From the NCBI RefSeq assembly GCF_002906155.1, contig NZ_MUJK01000005.1, positions 62,001-126,000 on the forward strand: a DNA stretch of 64,000 bases, written 5' to 3'. The notes beneath the pieces are model-generated. The model was not told the DNA's origin. It searched no databases and saw only the letters and a list, made by a program, of their open reading frames with translations. The position numbers and the translations under genes were made by a program. Shown in pieces: positions 1 through 9,413 of the stretch. Positions within the stretch are counted from its first letter, which is position 1. Every line of letters begins with the position of its first letter. The stretch is from Pseudomonas laurylsulfativorans (GTDB lineage Bacteria > Pseudomonadota > Gammaproteobacteria > Pseudomonadales > Pseudomonadaceae).

Positions 1-27
1 CGCAGCCATCGCTGCGGGGTTCGAATT

Positions 28-840
28 TTATACGGCTGCCGCTGGAGCCGCCGGAGCGCGGCGATACGCCAGCCAGATCAGGAACAGACCGCCGAGGATC
101 ATCGGCACGCACAGCACCTGCCCCATGGTCAGCCAGTTCCAGGCCAGATAGCCCAGTTGCGCGTCCGGTACGCGGACGAACTCGACGATGAAACGGAAGA
201 TGCCGTAGAACAGTGCGAACATCCCCGAGACCGCCATGGTGGGTCGCGGCTTGCGCGAGAACAGCCAGAGGATCAGGAATAGCGCCACACCTTCGAGGGC
301 GAACTGATAAAGCTGCGACGGGTGACGCGGCAACTGCGCCGGGTCGCTGAACGGCGGGAAGATCATCGCCCACGGCACGTCGGTCGGCTTGCCCCACAAC
401 TCGGCGTTGATGAAGTTGCCGATACGCCCGGCACCCAGGCCAATCGGCACCATCGGTGCAACAAAATCCATCAGCTGGAAGAACGACTTGTTGTTCTTTT
501 TACCGAACCACAACGCCGCCAGCATCACGCCGATGAAACCGCCGTGGAACGACATGCCGCCCTTCCACACCTCGAAAATCAGTGTCGGGTTGGCCAGATA
601 AGCGCTCAGATCGTAGAACAGCACATAACCCAGTCGCCCGCCGACGATCACCCCCATCGACATCCAGAACACCATGTCGGAGAGTTTCTCCTTGGTCCAG
701 GTCGGGTCGAAGCGGTTCAACCGGCGGGACGCCAGCAGCCAGGCGCCGCCGATGCCGATCAGGTACATCAGGCCGTACCAGTGGATTTTCAGCGGACCGA
801 TGGCCAGGGCCACCGGGTCGATCTGCGGGTAAGGCAGCAT
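28..840 (-). CDS. lgt: Prolipoprotein diacylglyceryl transferase Lgt
   Basis: Inner-membrane enzyme that moves a diacylglyceryl group from phosphatidylglycerol to the lipobox cysteine of prolipoproteins, the first step of lipoprotein maturation. The 270-residue product has the family's usual length and about seven hydrophobic segments. The family signatures are visible: the HGGFIG segment with His99, and GRIGNFINAE with Arg139, Asn142 and Asn145. The start is supported by GAGGAG about 6 bases upstream. It points off the left edge, where thyA commonly follows in Pseudomonas; this is inferred, not seen. Confidence 0.97.
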   Translation of the reverse strand: MLPYPQIDPVALAIGPLKIHWYGLMYLIGIGGAWLLASRRLNRFDPTWTKEKLSDMVFWMSMGVIVGGRLGYVLFYDLSAYLANPTLIFEVWKGGMSFHGGFIGVMLAALWFGKKNNKSFFQLMDFVAPMVPIGLGAGRIGNFINAELWGKPTDVPWAMIFPPFSDPAQLPRHPSQLYQFALEGVALFLILWLFSRKPRPTMAVSGMFALFYGIFRFIVEFVRVPDAQLGYLAWNWLTMGQVLCVPMILGGLFLIWLAYRRAPAAPAAAV

Positions 841-937
841 TGCGACTCCTCGTTAGAGTTCAAATCTTAAAAATTCCCGGGCGACGCTGCCACCTCAGGA
901 TTAAGCCAGGATTGCGCTGCCCGTCAGAGCAGATGCT

Positions 938-1720
938 TCAGACTAGAAAGTTCAGGCCGACGCAGAACAGCAAAGCGGCAAACAGCCGTTTCAGCAACTT
1001 CGGCGACAACCTGTGAGCCAATCTCGCGCCCAAGCGGGCGAACACCATGCTGGTCAGGGCAATGCCCAGCAACGCCGGCAAATAAATGAAACCGAGACTA
1101 TGGGCCGGGAGCAACGGATCGTGCCAGCCCAGAATCATGAAACTTAATGCACTGGCCAGGGCAATCGGCAGACCGCAGGCCGATGAAGTGGCCACGGCTT
1201 GCTGCATCGGCACGCTACGCCAAGTCAGGAACGGCACGGTCAACGAACCGCCGCCAATGCCGAAAATCGCCGAAGCCCAGCCAATCACGCTGCCGGCCAA
1301 GGTCAGGCCGAGTTTGCCCGGTACGGTTCGGCTGGCTTTGGGTTTTACGTCCAGCGCCAGTTGAGCGGCGATCACCAGGGCGAATACACCAATGAGTTTC
1401 TGCAGGTTGGGGCCGGAAATCGCTTCCGCTGTCAGGGCGCCGAACCCGGCACCCATCAAAATGCCGACGGTCATCCACCTGAATATCGGCCAAAGCACGG
1501 CGCCACGGCGGTGATGCTCGCGTACCGCGTTGACCGAGGTAAAAATGATCGTCGCCAGGGACGTCCCCACCGCCAGGTGAGTGAGAATCGACGGATCGAA
1601 CCCTTGGGCCTGGAAGCTGAACACCAGCACCGGGACGATGATGATCCCGCCACCCACGCCAAACAGCCCGGCGAGCACACCTGCACAGGCGCCGAGCGCC
1701 AGATAGAGCAGAAATTCCAT
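938..1720 (-). CDS. TSUP-family (TauE/SafE) membrane permease
   Basis: Predicted integral membrane protein of the sulfite exporter TauE/SafE family. It is about 260 residues and almost wholly hydrophobic, with repeated glycine-rich segments (GVGGGIIIVPVL near the N-terminus and FGIGGGSLTVPFL in the second half) that mark the two homologous halves of TSUP proteins. I chose the internal ATG at 1720 (MEFLLYLALG) because the 40 residues upstream in the open frame are polar and not membrane-like. The substrate cannot be told from sequence; family members move sulfite, sulfoacetate and other small organic anions. It lies upstream of lgt on the same strand, 97 bases away, and is divergent from the NRDE gene. 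Confidence 0.88.
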   Translation of the reverse strand: MEFLLYLALGACAGVLAGLFGVGGGIIIVPVLVFSFQAQGFDPSILTHLAVGTSLATIIFTSVNAVREHHRRGAVLWPIFRWMTVGILMGAGFGALTAEAISGPNLQKLIGVFALVIAAQLALDVKPKASRTVPGKLGLTLAGSVIGWASAIFGIGGGSLTVPFLTWRSVPMQQAVATSSACGLPIALASALSFMILGWHDPLLPAHSLGFIYLPALLGIALTSMVFARLGARLAHRLSPKLLKRLFAALLFCVGLNFLV

Positions 1721-1854
1721 GGTCGTAGCGCCCGCATCCCCAAAACCGGAGCGGCATGGTAACGGATGCATGGCCTCAAGCTCCACTGTGCAAGGCGATG
1801 GATCGATGAGCGATGTCTGCGTAGAGTGAGCAAAAAACACACAAGGACAGCCTT

Positions 1855-2601
1855 ATGTGCCTGATTGTTTTTGCCTGGCGCCCTGGTCATGCCCGGCCGC
1901 TGGTCGTGGCGGCCAATCGCGATGAGTTCTACGCCCGCCCCAGCCTGCCTCTGGCACCATGGCCCGAAGTACCGCACGTCCATGCGGGGCGCGACCTCGA
2001 GGCCGGTGGCACCTGGCTCGGTGTTGGTGCCAACGGACGTTTTGCGGCGCTGACCAACATCCGTGACCCCCATCGACCACCAGGGCGCAAGTCTCGTGGG
2101 GAGCTGGTCGCACGATTTCTCACCGGGGAATTGCCAATTGACGACTATTTAGCCGACGTTGTCGCCCGTTCGATGGAATATGGAGGCTTTAATCTGCTGG
2201 TCGGCAATACCAACGAGCTCTGGCACTTCAATCAACGGGAATCGGAAGCGGTGATGCTGGCCCCAGGGGTCTACGGGTTATCCAATGCCGGGCTGGACAC
2301 GCCGTGGCCGAAGTTGCTCAAGGCCAAGGCTGCATTGAACGAGGTACTGGATGATCCGCGGCCTCAGGCGCTGTTGGCGTTGTTGAGCGATGCGCAGACC
2401 GCGCCGTTTGCCGAGCTGCCGGATACCGGAGTGGGACTGGCCACCGAGACGTTGCTGTCGAGTGTGTTCATTGCCAGCCAGAGTTATGGGACGCGGGCGA
2501 GTACGGCGTTGATTGTGCAGGCGGATGGCTCACGGCATTTGGTCGAAAGGAGTTTCGGGCCGTTTGGTGGGCATCTTGGGGAAGTGGAGATCAGGCTTTA
2601 G
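1855..2601 (+). CDS. NRDE (TANGO2-like) family protein
   Basis: Conserved protein of about 248 residues that begins MCLIVFAW and carries the family's ANRDE motif at residues 20-24. Eukaryotic relatives (TANGO2) are linked to Golgi and heme handling, and the bacterial biochemical role is not settled. There is no signal peptide, so it should be cytosolic. The N-terminal Cys2 is typical of the family. It is followed by a perfect 30-base palindrome at 2621-2650 and then by convergent ptsP. Confidence 0.9.
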   Translation: MCLIVFAWRPGHARPLVVAANRDEFYARPSLPLAPWPEVPHVHAGRDLEAGGTWLGVGANGRFAALTNIRDPHRPPGRKSRGELVARFLTGELPIDDYLADVVARSMEYGGFNLLVGNTNELWHFNQRESEAVMLAPGVYGLSNAGLDTPWPKLLKAKAALNEVLDDPRPQALLALLSDAQTAPFAELPDTGVGLATETLLSSVFIASQSYGTRASTALIVQADGSRHLVERSFGPFGGHLGEVEIRL

Positions 2602-2620
2602 CTTTATGTTGCCAGGACGG

Positions 2621-2650
2621 GCCTCATCGCGAGCAAGCTCGCGATGAGGC
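2621..2650. repeat. Perfect REP-type palindrome between convergent genes
   Basis: Two 14-base arms (GCCTCATCGCGAGC and its complement) are separated by AA. The core CGAGCAAGCTCG is the same as in the REP elements elsewhere in the window. It sits between the ends of the NRDE gene and ptsP, so it may act as a bidirectional transcript end, but it has no T-run. Confidence 0.75.
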
Positions 2651-2660
2651 CGTCAGCGCT

Positions 2661-4940
2661 TTAGAGGGGCTTGATCGCCGCCGGATTGATCATCCGCGCC
2701 AGCCCGAGGTTCTTCAGCGCCAGCTGCAACGAGCTGTGAATCACTTGCGGGTTGTCGATGGTCATCAGCTCGGCCAGCAACTCCTTGGCCTTGCTCAGGT
2801 TGATCTGGCGCAGCATCCACTTCACTTTCGGCAAGTTGGTGGCGTTCATCGACAGGCTGTCGAAACCCATCGCCATCAACAGCACCGCCGCCGCTGGGTC
2901 ACCGGCCATCTCGCCGCAGATGCTCACCGGCTTGCCTTCGGCATGGGCATCACGCACCACGTTCTGCAGCGCTTGCAGCACCGCCGGATGCAGGTAGTCG
3001 TAAAGATCGGCCACCCGTGGGTTGTTGCGATCCACGGCCAACAGGTACTGGGTCAGGTCGTTGGAGCCGACCGACAGGAAATCCACCTGCCGCGCCAGTT
3101 CCTTGGTCTGATACACCGCCGCCGGAATCTCGATCATCACGCCAATCGGTGGCATCGGAACGTCGCAGCCCTCGTCACGCACTTCGCCCCAGGCACGGTG
3201 GATCAGGTGCAGGGCTTCCTCCAGCTCGTGGGTGCCGGAAATCATCGGCAGCAGGATGCGCAGGTTGTTCAAGCCTTCACTGGCCTTGAGCATGGCGCGG
3301 GTCTGCACCAGGAAAATTTCCGGGTGATCAAGAGTGACGCGAATGCCGCGCCAGCCGAGGAACGGGTTGTCTTCCTTGATCGGGAAGTACGACAGCGATT
3401 TGTCGCCGCCGATATCCAGTGTTCGCATGGTCACCGGTTGCGGGTGGAACGCGGCCAGTTGTTCGCGGTAGATCGCCAGTTGTTCCTTTTCGCTCGGGAA
3501 ACGCTGGTTGATCATGAACGGCACTTCGGTGCGGTACAGGCCAACGCCTTCGGCACCGCGCTTCTGCGCGCGCGCCACATCCGCCAGCAGGCCGGTGTTG
3601 ACCCACAGCGGCATGCGGTGGCCATCGACCGTCACGCACGGCAGATCGCGCAGCGCATCCAGGCCGAGGGCCAGTTGTTTCTCTTCCTCGACCACCTCGG
3701 CGAACTGCTTGCGCAGCACGTCACTGGGGTTGGTGTAGACCTCGCCGTGGTAGCCGTCGACGATCATCTGGATGCCGTCGACCTTGGAGTACGGCAGGTC
3801 GACCAGGCCCATCACGGTCGGGATGCCCATGGCGCGGGCAAGGATGGCGACGTGGGAGTTGCCGGAGCCGAGTACCGACACCAGGCCGGCCAGCTTGCCT
3901 TCCGGCACCTCGCCGAGCATCGCCGGCGTCAGTTCTTCGCTGACCAGAATGGTGTTGTCGGGGTAGACCAGGGTTTGCTGACGCTCTTCCTGCAAGTAAG
4001 CCAGCAGGCGTCGACCGAGGTCCTTGACGTCCGAGGCACGCTCGCGCAGGTAGGCGTCGTCCATCAATTCGAAACGGTTGACGTGATCGGTGACCACCTG
4101 GCGCAACGCGCCCTGGGCCCACTGGCCGGTCTTGATCACGGTGGTGACTTCGCTGCCCAGCGCGGCATCGTCGAGCATCATCAGGTAGACGTCGAACAGG
4201 GCCCGTTCTTCCGGGCGCAACTGCGTGGCGAGCTTGGCGGACAACGCGCGCATGTCGGCGCGTACGCCTTCGATGGCGGTCTTGAACAGCTTGAGCTCGG
4301 CGTCGATGTCAGCGATGGCCTTGTCCGGCACCACGTCCAGATCGGCCGGGGGCAGCATGACCACCGCCGTACCGACTGCCGCACCCGGCGAACCCGGCAC
4401 GCCGACGAACTTGGCTTCCTGGATGCCTTTGCCCTGACGACCGAGACCGCGGATCGAACCGGTGGCTTCGGCGTGGGCGATAACGCCGGCGAGCTGCGCG
4501 CTCATGGTCACGAGGAAGGCTTCTTCGCCTTCATCGAACTGGCGACGTTCCTTTTGCTGGATGACCAATACGCCGACAACGCGGCGGTGGTGAATGATCG
4601 GCGCGCCGAGGAAGGAGGCGAAGCGCTCTTCACCGGTCTCGGCGAAGTAGCGGTAGCGCGGGTGGTCCGCAGCGTTTTCGAGGTTCAGGGGTTCTTCGCG
4701 CGTACCGACCAGGCCAACCAGACCTTCGTTGGGTGCCATGCTGACCTTGCCGATCGAGCGCTTGTTCAAGCCCTCGGTGGCCATCAGCACGAAGCGGTTG
4801 GTCTCCGGGTCAAGCAGGTAGACCGAGCAGACCTGGCTGCCCATGGCCTCTTTGACGCGCAACACAATAATCCCCAACGCCGCCTTGAGATCCTTGGCGG
4901 AGTTAACTTCCTGGACGATCTTGCGCAGCGTATTGAGCAT
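2661..4940 (-). CDS. ptsP: PEP-protein phosphotransferase PtsP (EI-Ntr)
   Basis: First enzyme of the nitrogen phosphotransferase relay: it autophosphorylates from phosphoenolpyruvate and passes phosphate to NPr and then EIIA-Ntr, a regulatory system without a coupled sugar permease. The 759 residues show an N-terminal GAF domain (about 1-150), a PEP-utilising N domain, the phosphohistidine swivel (SGNSHVAILARAMGIPT, His363) and a C-terminal TIM barrel with GVMIEIPAA, VGSNDLTQY and CGEMAGDP. It lies 22 bases downstream of rppH on the same strand, an arrangement common in gamma-proteobacteria and likely co-transcribed. Confidence 0.97.
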   Translation of the reverse strand: MLNTLRKIVQEVNSAKDLKAALGIIVLRVKEAMGSQVCSVYLLDPETNRFVLMATEGLNKRSIGKVSMAPNEGLVGLVGTREEPLNLENAADHPRYRYFAETGEERFASFLGAPIIHHRRVVGVLVIQQKERRQFDEGEEAFLVTMSAQLAGVIAHAEATGSIRGLGRQGKGIQEAKFVGVPGSPGAAVGTAVVMLPPADLDVVPDKAIADIDAELKLFKTAIEGVRADMRALSAKLATQLRPEERALFDVYLMMLDDAALGSEVTTVIKTGQWAQGALRQVVTDHVNRFELMDDAYLRERASDVKDLGRRLLAYLQEERQQTLVYPDNTILVSEELTPAMLGEVPEGKLAGLVSVLGSGNSHVAILARAMGIPTVMGLVDLPYSKVDGIQMIVDGYHGEVYTNPSDVLRKQFAEVVEEEKQLALGLDALRDLPCVTVDGHRMPLWVNTGLLADVARAQKRGAEGVGLYRTEVPFMINQRFPSEKEQLAIYREQLAAFHPQPVTMRTLDIGGDKSLSYFPIKEDNPFLGWRGIRVTLDHPEIFLVQTRAMLKASEGLNNLRILLPMISGTHELEEALHLIHRAWGEVRDEGCDVPMPPIGVMIEIPAAVYQTKELARQVDFLSVGSNDLTQYLLAVDRNNPRVADLYDYLHPAVLQALQNVVRDAHAEGKPVSICGEMAGDPAAAVLLMAMGFDSLSMNATNLPKVKWMLRQINLSKAKELLAELMTIDNPQVIHSSLQLALKNLGLARMINPAAIKPL

Positions 4941-4962
4941 GGCTCGGGGTCGAACTCCGTCG

Positions 4963-5442
4963 TCAGTCGCGCGCTAAAAGGCGCGGGGCAAGCTCTTTGA
5001 GAGCGCGTCGATACACCTCGCGCTTGAATGTCACCACCTGGCCCAACGGATACCAATAGCTGACCCAGCGCCAGCCATCGAATTCCGGTTTACCGGTCAA
5101 ATCCATCCGCACCCGCTGCTCGTTGGAGATCAGGCGCAGGAGAAACCATTTCTGTTTCTGGCCGATGCACAGCGGTTGGCTGTGGGTACGCACCAGACGT
5201 TGCGGCAAACGATAGCGCAACCAGCCCCGGGTGCAGGCGAGAATTTCAACATCTTCGCGCTCCAGGCCTACTTCTTCGTTCAACTCGCGGTACAAGGCGT
5301 CTTCCGGCGTCTCTTCGGGGTTGATTCCCCCCTGCGGAAACTGCCAGGCATCTTGATTGATTCGGCGAGCCCATAGCACCTGGCCGGCGTCATTCGTCAG
5401 AATGATCCCGACATTGGGGCGAAAACCATCGGGGTCGATCAC
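4963..5442 (-). CDS. rppH: RNA 5'-pyrophosphohydrolase RppH, GTG start
   Basis: Nudix hydrolase that converts 5'-triphosphate RNA ends to monophosphate and so triggers RNase E decay. The Nudix box is clear: GG-x5-E-x7-[10 protein letters not shown] place the start at GTG 5442 ([12 protein letters not shown]), giving 159 residues, the usual length for the family. The open frame continues 20 residues further upstream but that part has no family character. It forms a likely operon with ptsP. Confidence 0.95.
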
Positions 5443-5585
5443 GGCAACAACCTCGCAAACGCATGTCGCCGCATTGTTCCACAAAGGTTGTGAAGGCGGC
5501 AACGAAGGTTCCTACCTTATGTGCACTCTTGTGAAAAGACCGTATTCTTGTCGCCTTTTTACTGACTTTTCAGCGGGTAACTGCG

Positions 5586-6242
5586 ATGCGCCTGGCTTTA
5601 TTCGATTTGGACAACACCCTTCTGGGCGGTGACAGCGATCACGCTTGGGGTGACTACCTGTGCGAGCGCGGCTTCCTCGACGCCGTCGCCTACAAGACTC
5701 GCAACGATGCGTTCTACCAGGATTACCTGGCCGGCAAACTGGATAACGCTGCTTACCTGAACTTCTGCCTGGAAGTCCTCGGCCGCACCGAAATGACCAC
5801 ACTGGATCAGTGGCACAGCGATTACATGCGCGACTGCATCGAACCGATCATGCTGCCCAAGGCCATCGAGTTGCTGGCCAAGCACCGCGCCGCTGGCGAC
5901 AAACTGGTGATCATCACCGCGACCAATCGCTTCGTCACCGGGCCGATTGCCGTACGCCTGGGCGTCGAAACCCTGATCGCCACCGAATGCGAAATGGCCG
6001 ACGGCCGCTACACCGGCCGCAGCACCGATGTGCCGTGCTTCCGCGAGGGCAAAGTGACGCGCCTGAATCGCTGGCTGGAAGAAACCGGATATACGCTGGA
6101 AGACAGCTACTTCTATAGCGACTCGATGAATGACCTGCCGTTGCTGGAGCAGGTGACCCATGCGGTAGCGGTCGACCCTGATCCGAATTTGCGTGCCGAG
6201 GCCGAGAAGCGTGGTTGGCCGGTGATCAGTCTGCGCGACTGA
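5586..6242 (+). CDS. HAD-superfamily IB phosphatase (SerB/histidinol-phosphatase-like)
   Basis: Cytosolic haloacid-dehalogenase-type phosphatase of 218 residues. Motif I is FDLDNTL (nucleophile Asp and general acid Asp, residues 6-12) and motif III/IV is YSDSMNDLPLLE near residue 180. The subfamily IB cap lies between residues 20 and 85. Databases often label relatives histidinol-phosphatase or phosphoserine phosphatase-like; the substrate is not determined by the motifs. It is divergent from rppH with a shared intergenic region of 143 bases. Confidence 0.92.
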   Translation: MRLALFDLDNTLLGGDSDHAWGDYLCERGFLDAVAYKTRNDAFYQDYLAGKLDNAAYLNFCLEVLGRTEMTTLDQWHSDYMRDCIEPIMLPKAIELLAKHRAAGDKLVIITATNRFVTGPIAVRLGVETLIATECEMADGRYTGRSTDVPCFREGKVTRLNRWLEETGYTLEDSYFYSDSMNDLPLLEQVTHAVAVDPDPNLRAEAEKRGWPVISLRD

Positions 6243-6250
6243 TTACAAAA

Positions 6251-6354
6251 CTGTAGGAGCGAGCTTGCTCGCGAAAAACTCAAGGGCACCGCGGGAAGTC
6301 AGGTGCCCCGCGTTTTCGTTAACGTCCATCGCGAGCAGGCTCGCTCCTACACAG
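6251..6354. repeat. REP doublet (REPIN), GTAGGAGCGAGC type
   Basis: Two inverted copies of a REP unit (ctgtaggagcgagcttgctcg and its complement) enclose about 55 bases. The right copy overlaps the end of the DUF2269 gene and contributes its TAG stop codon. Confidence 0.85.
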
Positions 6355-6772
6355 GCTTGGCCCCCATCAATCCGGCAATCGCGATAAAACACACAAAGCT
6401 GAACAACGCCAAGGCAAAGGTGAATTTCCCCACCCCACCCGGCGCCTTGCGCAGTTTATTGAGCCGCACCAGCAGCCAGAACCACGCCAGCGCCGCCACG
6501 GTGTACAGCACGCTGGAGGCCAGCAGCCAGGTCTGCCCCAGCGGCCAGCCCACGAGATGCACCATCCACCAGCCGGTGAACGGCATACTCAACAGCGCCA
6601 ACCCCATCAGCAGCCAGACAAACACCCTCGGCCGCTGCAGGGTGCGACTACCCGCCGTCGCGTCACCCTTGCGCCGCGCAAGCAAAACCCAGACTCCCAG
6701 CCCCAGCGCACAAGCCAACAGCACAACAGTTGCCACCATGTGCGCCGCTTTCAGGGCAGTTAACGTTTCCAT
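6347..6772 (-). CDS. DUF2269 family inner-membrane protein
   Basis: Integral membrane protein of 141 residues with four predicted membrane spans, matching DUF2269 in size and hydropathy; function unknown. The first span starts near residue 12 (AHMVATVVLLACALGLGVW). Its stop codon TAG is the TAG of GTGTAGGAGCGAGC in an adjoining REP unit, so the repeat sets the exact C-terminus. Confidence 0.85.
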   Translation of the reverse strand: METLTALKAAHMVATVVLLACALGLGVWVLLARRKGDATAGSRTLQRPRVFVWLLMGLALLSMPFTGWWMVHLVGWPLGQTWLLASSVLYTVAALAWFWLLVRLNKLRKAPGGVGKFTFALALFSFVCFIAIAGLMGAKPV

Positions 6773-6811
6773 TGTCAGATTTCCTTATTACCTGCCCATC
6801 AGCGTAGCCCC

Positions 6812-8326
6812 TCAGCCAAGAAACAGCTGATAGGCCGGGTTATCGCTTTCGTCCCAGTACGGGTAGCCGATTTCTTCCAGCGCCGCCGGCACCAGGTGGC
6901 GCTCATCGTGAGGCACTTGCAGGCCCGCGACGACACGGCCATCGGCGGCGCCATGGTTGCGGTAGTGGAACATCGAGATGTTCCAGCGCCCGCCGAGCTT
7001 GTTGAGGAAGTTGAACAGCGCGCCCGGACGTTCCGGGAACTCGAAACGCAGGATCACTTCATCGACCACATGCGCCGCACGCCCACCGACCATGTGACGG
7101 ATGTGCAGCTTGGCCAGTTCGTTGTCGGTCAGATCCAGCACCGGGAAGCCTTGCTCGCTCAGGCTGGCGATCAGTGCGCTGCGCGGGTCGTTTTCCGGGT
7201 GCGTCTGCACGCCGACAAAGATGTGCGCTTCGCTGCCGGTGTTGTAGCGGTAGTTGAATTCAGTGATCTGGCGCTTGCCGATGGCTTCGCAGAACGCCTT
7301 GAAGCTGCCCGGTTTCTCGGGAATGGTCACGGCGATGATGGCTTCGCGGCCCTCGCCCAGCTCCGCGCGCTCGGCGACGTGGCGCAGGCGGTCGAAGTTG
7401 ACGTTGGCCCCGGAGTCGATGGCGACGAAGGTCTGGCCACTGACGCCGCGCTGCTCGACATATTTCTTGATCCCGGCCACGCCCAAGGCGCCGGCAGGTT
7501 CGGTGATCGAGCGGGTATCGTCGTAGATGTCCTTGATGGCGGCGCAGATTTCGTCGGTGCTGACGGTGATCACTTCATCGACATAATCTTTGCAGATTTC
7601 GAAGGTATGCTGACCGATCTGCGCCACCGCGACGCCGTCGGCGAAGATGCCCACGGTCGGCAACACCACGCGCTCGCCGGCGGCCATGGCCGCTTGCAGG
7701 CAATTTGAATCATCGGGTTCGACGCCGATGATTTTGATGTCCGGACGCAGGTACTTCACGTACGCCGCAATACCGGCGATCAGGCCGCCACCGCCCACAG
7801 GGACGAAAATCGCATCCAATGGCTGCGGGTGCTGGCGCAGAATCTCCATGGCCACGGTGCCCTGCCCGGCAATGGTGTGGGGATCGTCGTAGGGGTGAAT
7901 GTAGACGTAGCCTTTTTCGTCGACCAGCTTCAGCGAGTACGCCAGTGCTTCCGGGAACGAATCGCCATGCAGTACCACTTTACCGCCACGGGAGCGCACG
8001 CCTTCGACCTTGATCTCCGGGGTAGTCTTGGGCATGACGATGGTCGCTTTCACACCCAGTACCTTGGCCGCCAGGGCCAGGCCTTGGGCATGGTTGCCCG
8101 CCGATGCGGTGACCACGCCGCGAGCGCGCTCTTCGTCGCTCAACTGGGTCAACTTGTTGTAGGCGCCGCGAATCTTGAACGAGAACACCGGCTGCAAGTC
8201 TTCGCGCTTGAGCAAAATGCTGTTGCCCAGCCGCTCGGAGAGCTGGCGGGCAGTCTGCAACGGGGTTTCTACGGCAACGTCATAAACGCGCGAGGTGAGG
8301 ATCTTTTTGACGTACTGTTCAAGCAT
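6812..8326 (-). CDS. ilvA: Biosynthetic threonine ammonia-lyase (threonine deaminase)
   Basis: PLP enzyme that deaminates L-threonine to 2-oxobutanoate, the committed step of isoleucine synthesis. The 504-residue protein has the N-terminal type II PLP fold, with Schiff-base Lys51 in SFKIRGAYNKL, the phosphate-binding SAGNHAQG loop and the GGGGLI turn. Two C-terminal ACT-like regulatory modules begin near IIAVTIPEKPGSF and VILRFEFPERPGAL, so feedback control by isoleucine and valine is expected as in E. coli IlvA. No leader peptide attenuator was seen upstream. It is divergent from rpiA. Confidence 0.97.
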   Translation of the reverse strand: MLEQYVKKILTSRVYDVAVETPLQTARQLSERLGNSILLKREDLQPVFSFKIRGAYNKLTQLSDEERARGVVTASAGNHAQGLALAAKVLGVKATIVMPKTTPEIKVEGVRSRGGKVVLHGDSFPEALAYSLKLVDEKGYVYIHPYDDPHTIAGQGTVAMEILRQHPQPLDAIFVPVGGGGLIAGIAAYVKYLRPDIKIIGVEPDDSNCLQAAMAAGERVVLPTVGIFADGVAVAQIGQHTFEICKDYVDEVITVSTDEICAAIKDIYDDTRSITEPAGALGVAGIKKYVEQRGVSGQTFVAIDSGANVNFDRLRHVAERAELGEGREAIIAVTIPEKPGSFKAFCEAIGKRQITEFNYRYNTGSEAHIFVGVQTHPENDPRSALIASLSEQGFPVLDLTDNELAKLHIRHMVGGRAAHVVDEVILRFEFPERPGALFNFLNKLGGRWNISMFHYRNHGAADGRVVAGLQVPHDERHLVPAALEEIGYPYWDESDNPAYQLFLG

Positions 8327-8397
8327 CGGAAAGCATCACTGAGCGGGTTGGGCAGGACCATGGAGTCTAACCCGCATTTTGGCCGCACGACCACCTG

Positions 8398-8500
8398 TTG
8401 TAGGAGCGAGCTTGCTCGCGAAAAACGCAATGGCACCGCTGCACATCAATTTTCACGCGTGATCGTTCACGACCATCGCGAGCAAGCTCGCTCCTACAAG
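8398..8500. repeat. REP doublet (REPIN), GTAGGAGCGAGC type
   Basis: Two inverted REP units about 50 bases apart in the ilvA/rpiA divergent region. The rest of this 267-base gap shows nothing else recognisable apart from the presumed promoters. Confidence 0.85.
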
Positions 8501-8593
8501 GAACGGTCGATCTGCCAATCGGGCAATGACCTTCCCCGCCCCGAAGCCTATAATGCCGGCCTTTCGTCCCCTCCTCGGCACCCCGGAGCCCGC

Positions 8594-9268
8594 ATGAACC
8601 AGGATCAACTCAAACAGGCAGTGGCCCAGGCCGCCGTCGACTTCATCCTTCCGAAACTCGACGACAAGAGCATCGTCGGGGTCGGCACCGGCTCCACCGC
8701 CAACTGCTTCATCGATGCACTGGCCCAACACAAGGGCGCATTCGATGGCGCCGTCGCCAGTTCCGAAGCCACCGCCGCGCGCCTCAAGGGCCACGGGATT
8801 CCGGTGTACGAACTGAACACCGTCAGCGACCTGGAGTTCTACGTCGACGGTGCCGATGAAAGCGACGAGCACCTGAACCTGATCAAGGGCGGCGGCGCTG
8901 CCCTGACCCGCGAGAAGATTGTCGCGGCCGTGGCCAAGACGTTCATCTGCATCGCCGACGCCAGCAAACTGGTGCCGGTCCTCGGTACATTCCCACTGCC
9001 GGTAGAAGTGATCCCGATGGCCCGCAGCCACGTGGCCCGCGAGCTGGTGAAGCTCGGCGGCGACCCGGTTTACCGTGAGGGCGTACTGACCGACAACGGC
9101 AACATCATCCTCGATGTGTTCAACATGCAGATCACCAACCCAGTGGAACTGGAGACGCAGATCAATGCGATCGTCGGCGTGGTCACCAATGGTTTGTTCG
9201 CGGCGCGTCCGGCGGATCTGTTGCTGCTGGGTACGAGCGAAGGCGTGAAGACACTGCGCGCCGAGTAA
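8594..9268 (+). CDS. rpiA: Ribose-5-phosphate isomerase A
   Basis: Interconverts ribose 5-phosphate and ribulose 5-phosphate in the non-oxidative pentose phosphate pathway. The 224-residue length is typical. Motifs seen are GTGSTANCFI (phosphate loop), SSEATAARLK, VDGADESDEHLNLIKGGG (catalytic Asp pair) and AALTREKI. The frame is open far upstream into ilvA antisense; the ATG at 8594 (MNQDQLKQ) fits the family start and follows GGAGCCCGC. Confidence 0.97.
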   Translation: MNQDQLKQAVAQAAVDFILPKLDDKSIVGVGTGSTANCFIDALAQHKGAFDGAVASSEATAARLKGHGIPVYELNTVSDLEFYVDGADESDEHLNLIKGGGAALTREKIVAAVAKTFICIADASKLVPVLGTFPLPVEVIPMARSHVARELVKLGGDPVYREGVLTDNGNIILDVFNMQITNPVELETQINAIVGVVTNGLFAARPADLLLLGTSEGVKTLRAE

Positions 9269-9304
9269 CCTGGACGTCCCACACTTTTGTGGGCAGATGA
9301 AAAA

Positions 9305-9397
9305 CCTGTGGGAGCGAGCTTGCCCGCGATGGCTGACGGTCAGTTGATATCTATGTCGACTGATCCGCCGCTATCGCGAGCAAGCTCGCTCCCACAG
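9305..9397. repeat. REP doublet, GTGGGAGCGAGC type
   Basis: Inverted REP units between the convergent ends of rpiA and the first SdiA-regulated gene. The left unit has one base change in the stem (gcttgcccgc). Confidence 0.8.
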
Positions 9398-9413
9398 TGC
9401 TTTGTGGTTTTGA

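Noticed and set aside
1..30. GGTTCGAAT near the left edge, similar to a tRNA T-loop
   Set aside because: There is no acceptor stem, D arm or anticodon arm in place; the first 16 bases form only a simple hairpin after lgt (CGCAGC/GCTGCG) with no T-run.
2736..5000. 754-codon open frame antisense to ptsP
   Set aside because: High-GC codon bias opens the opposite strand; the protein is low-complexity, rich in His, Gln, Asp and Val, with no family signature, while ptsP on the other strand is unmistakable.
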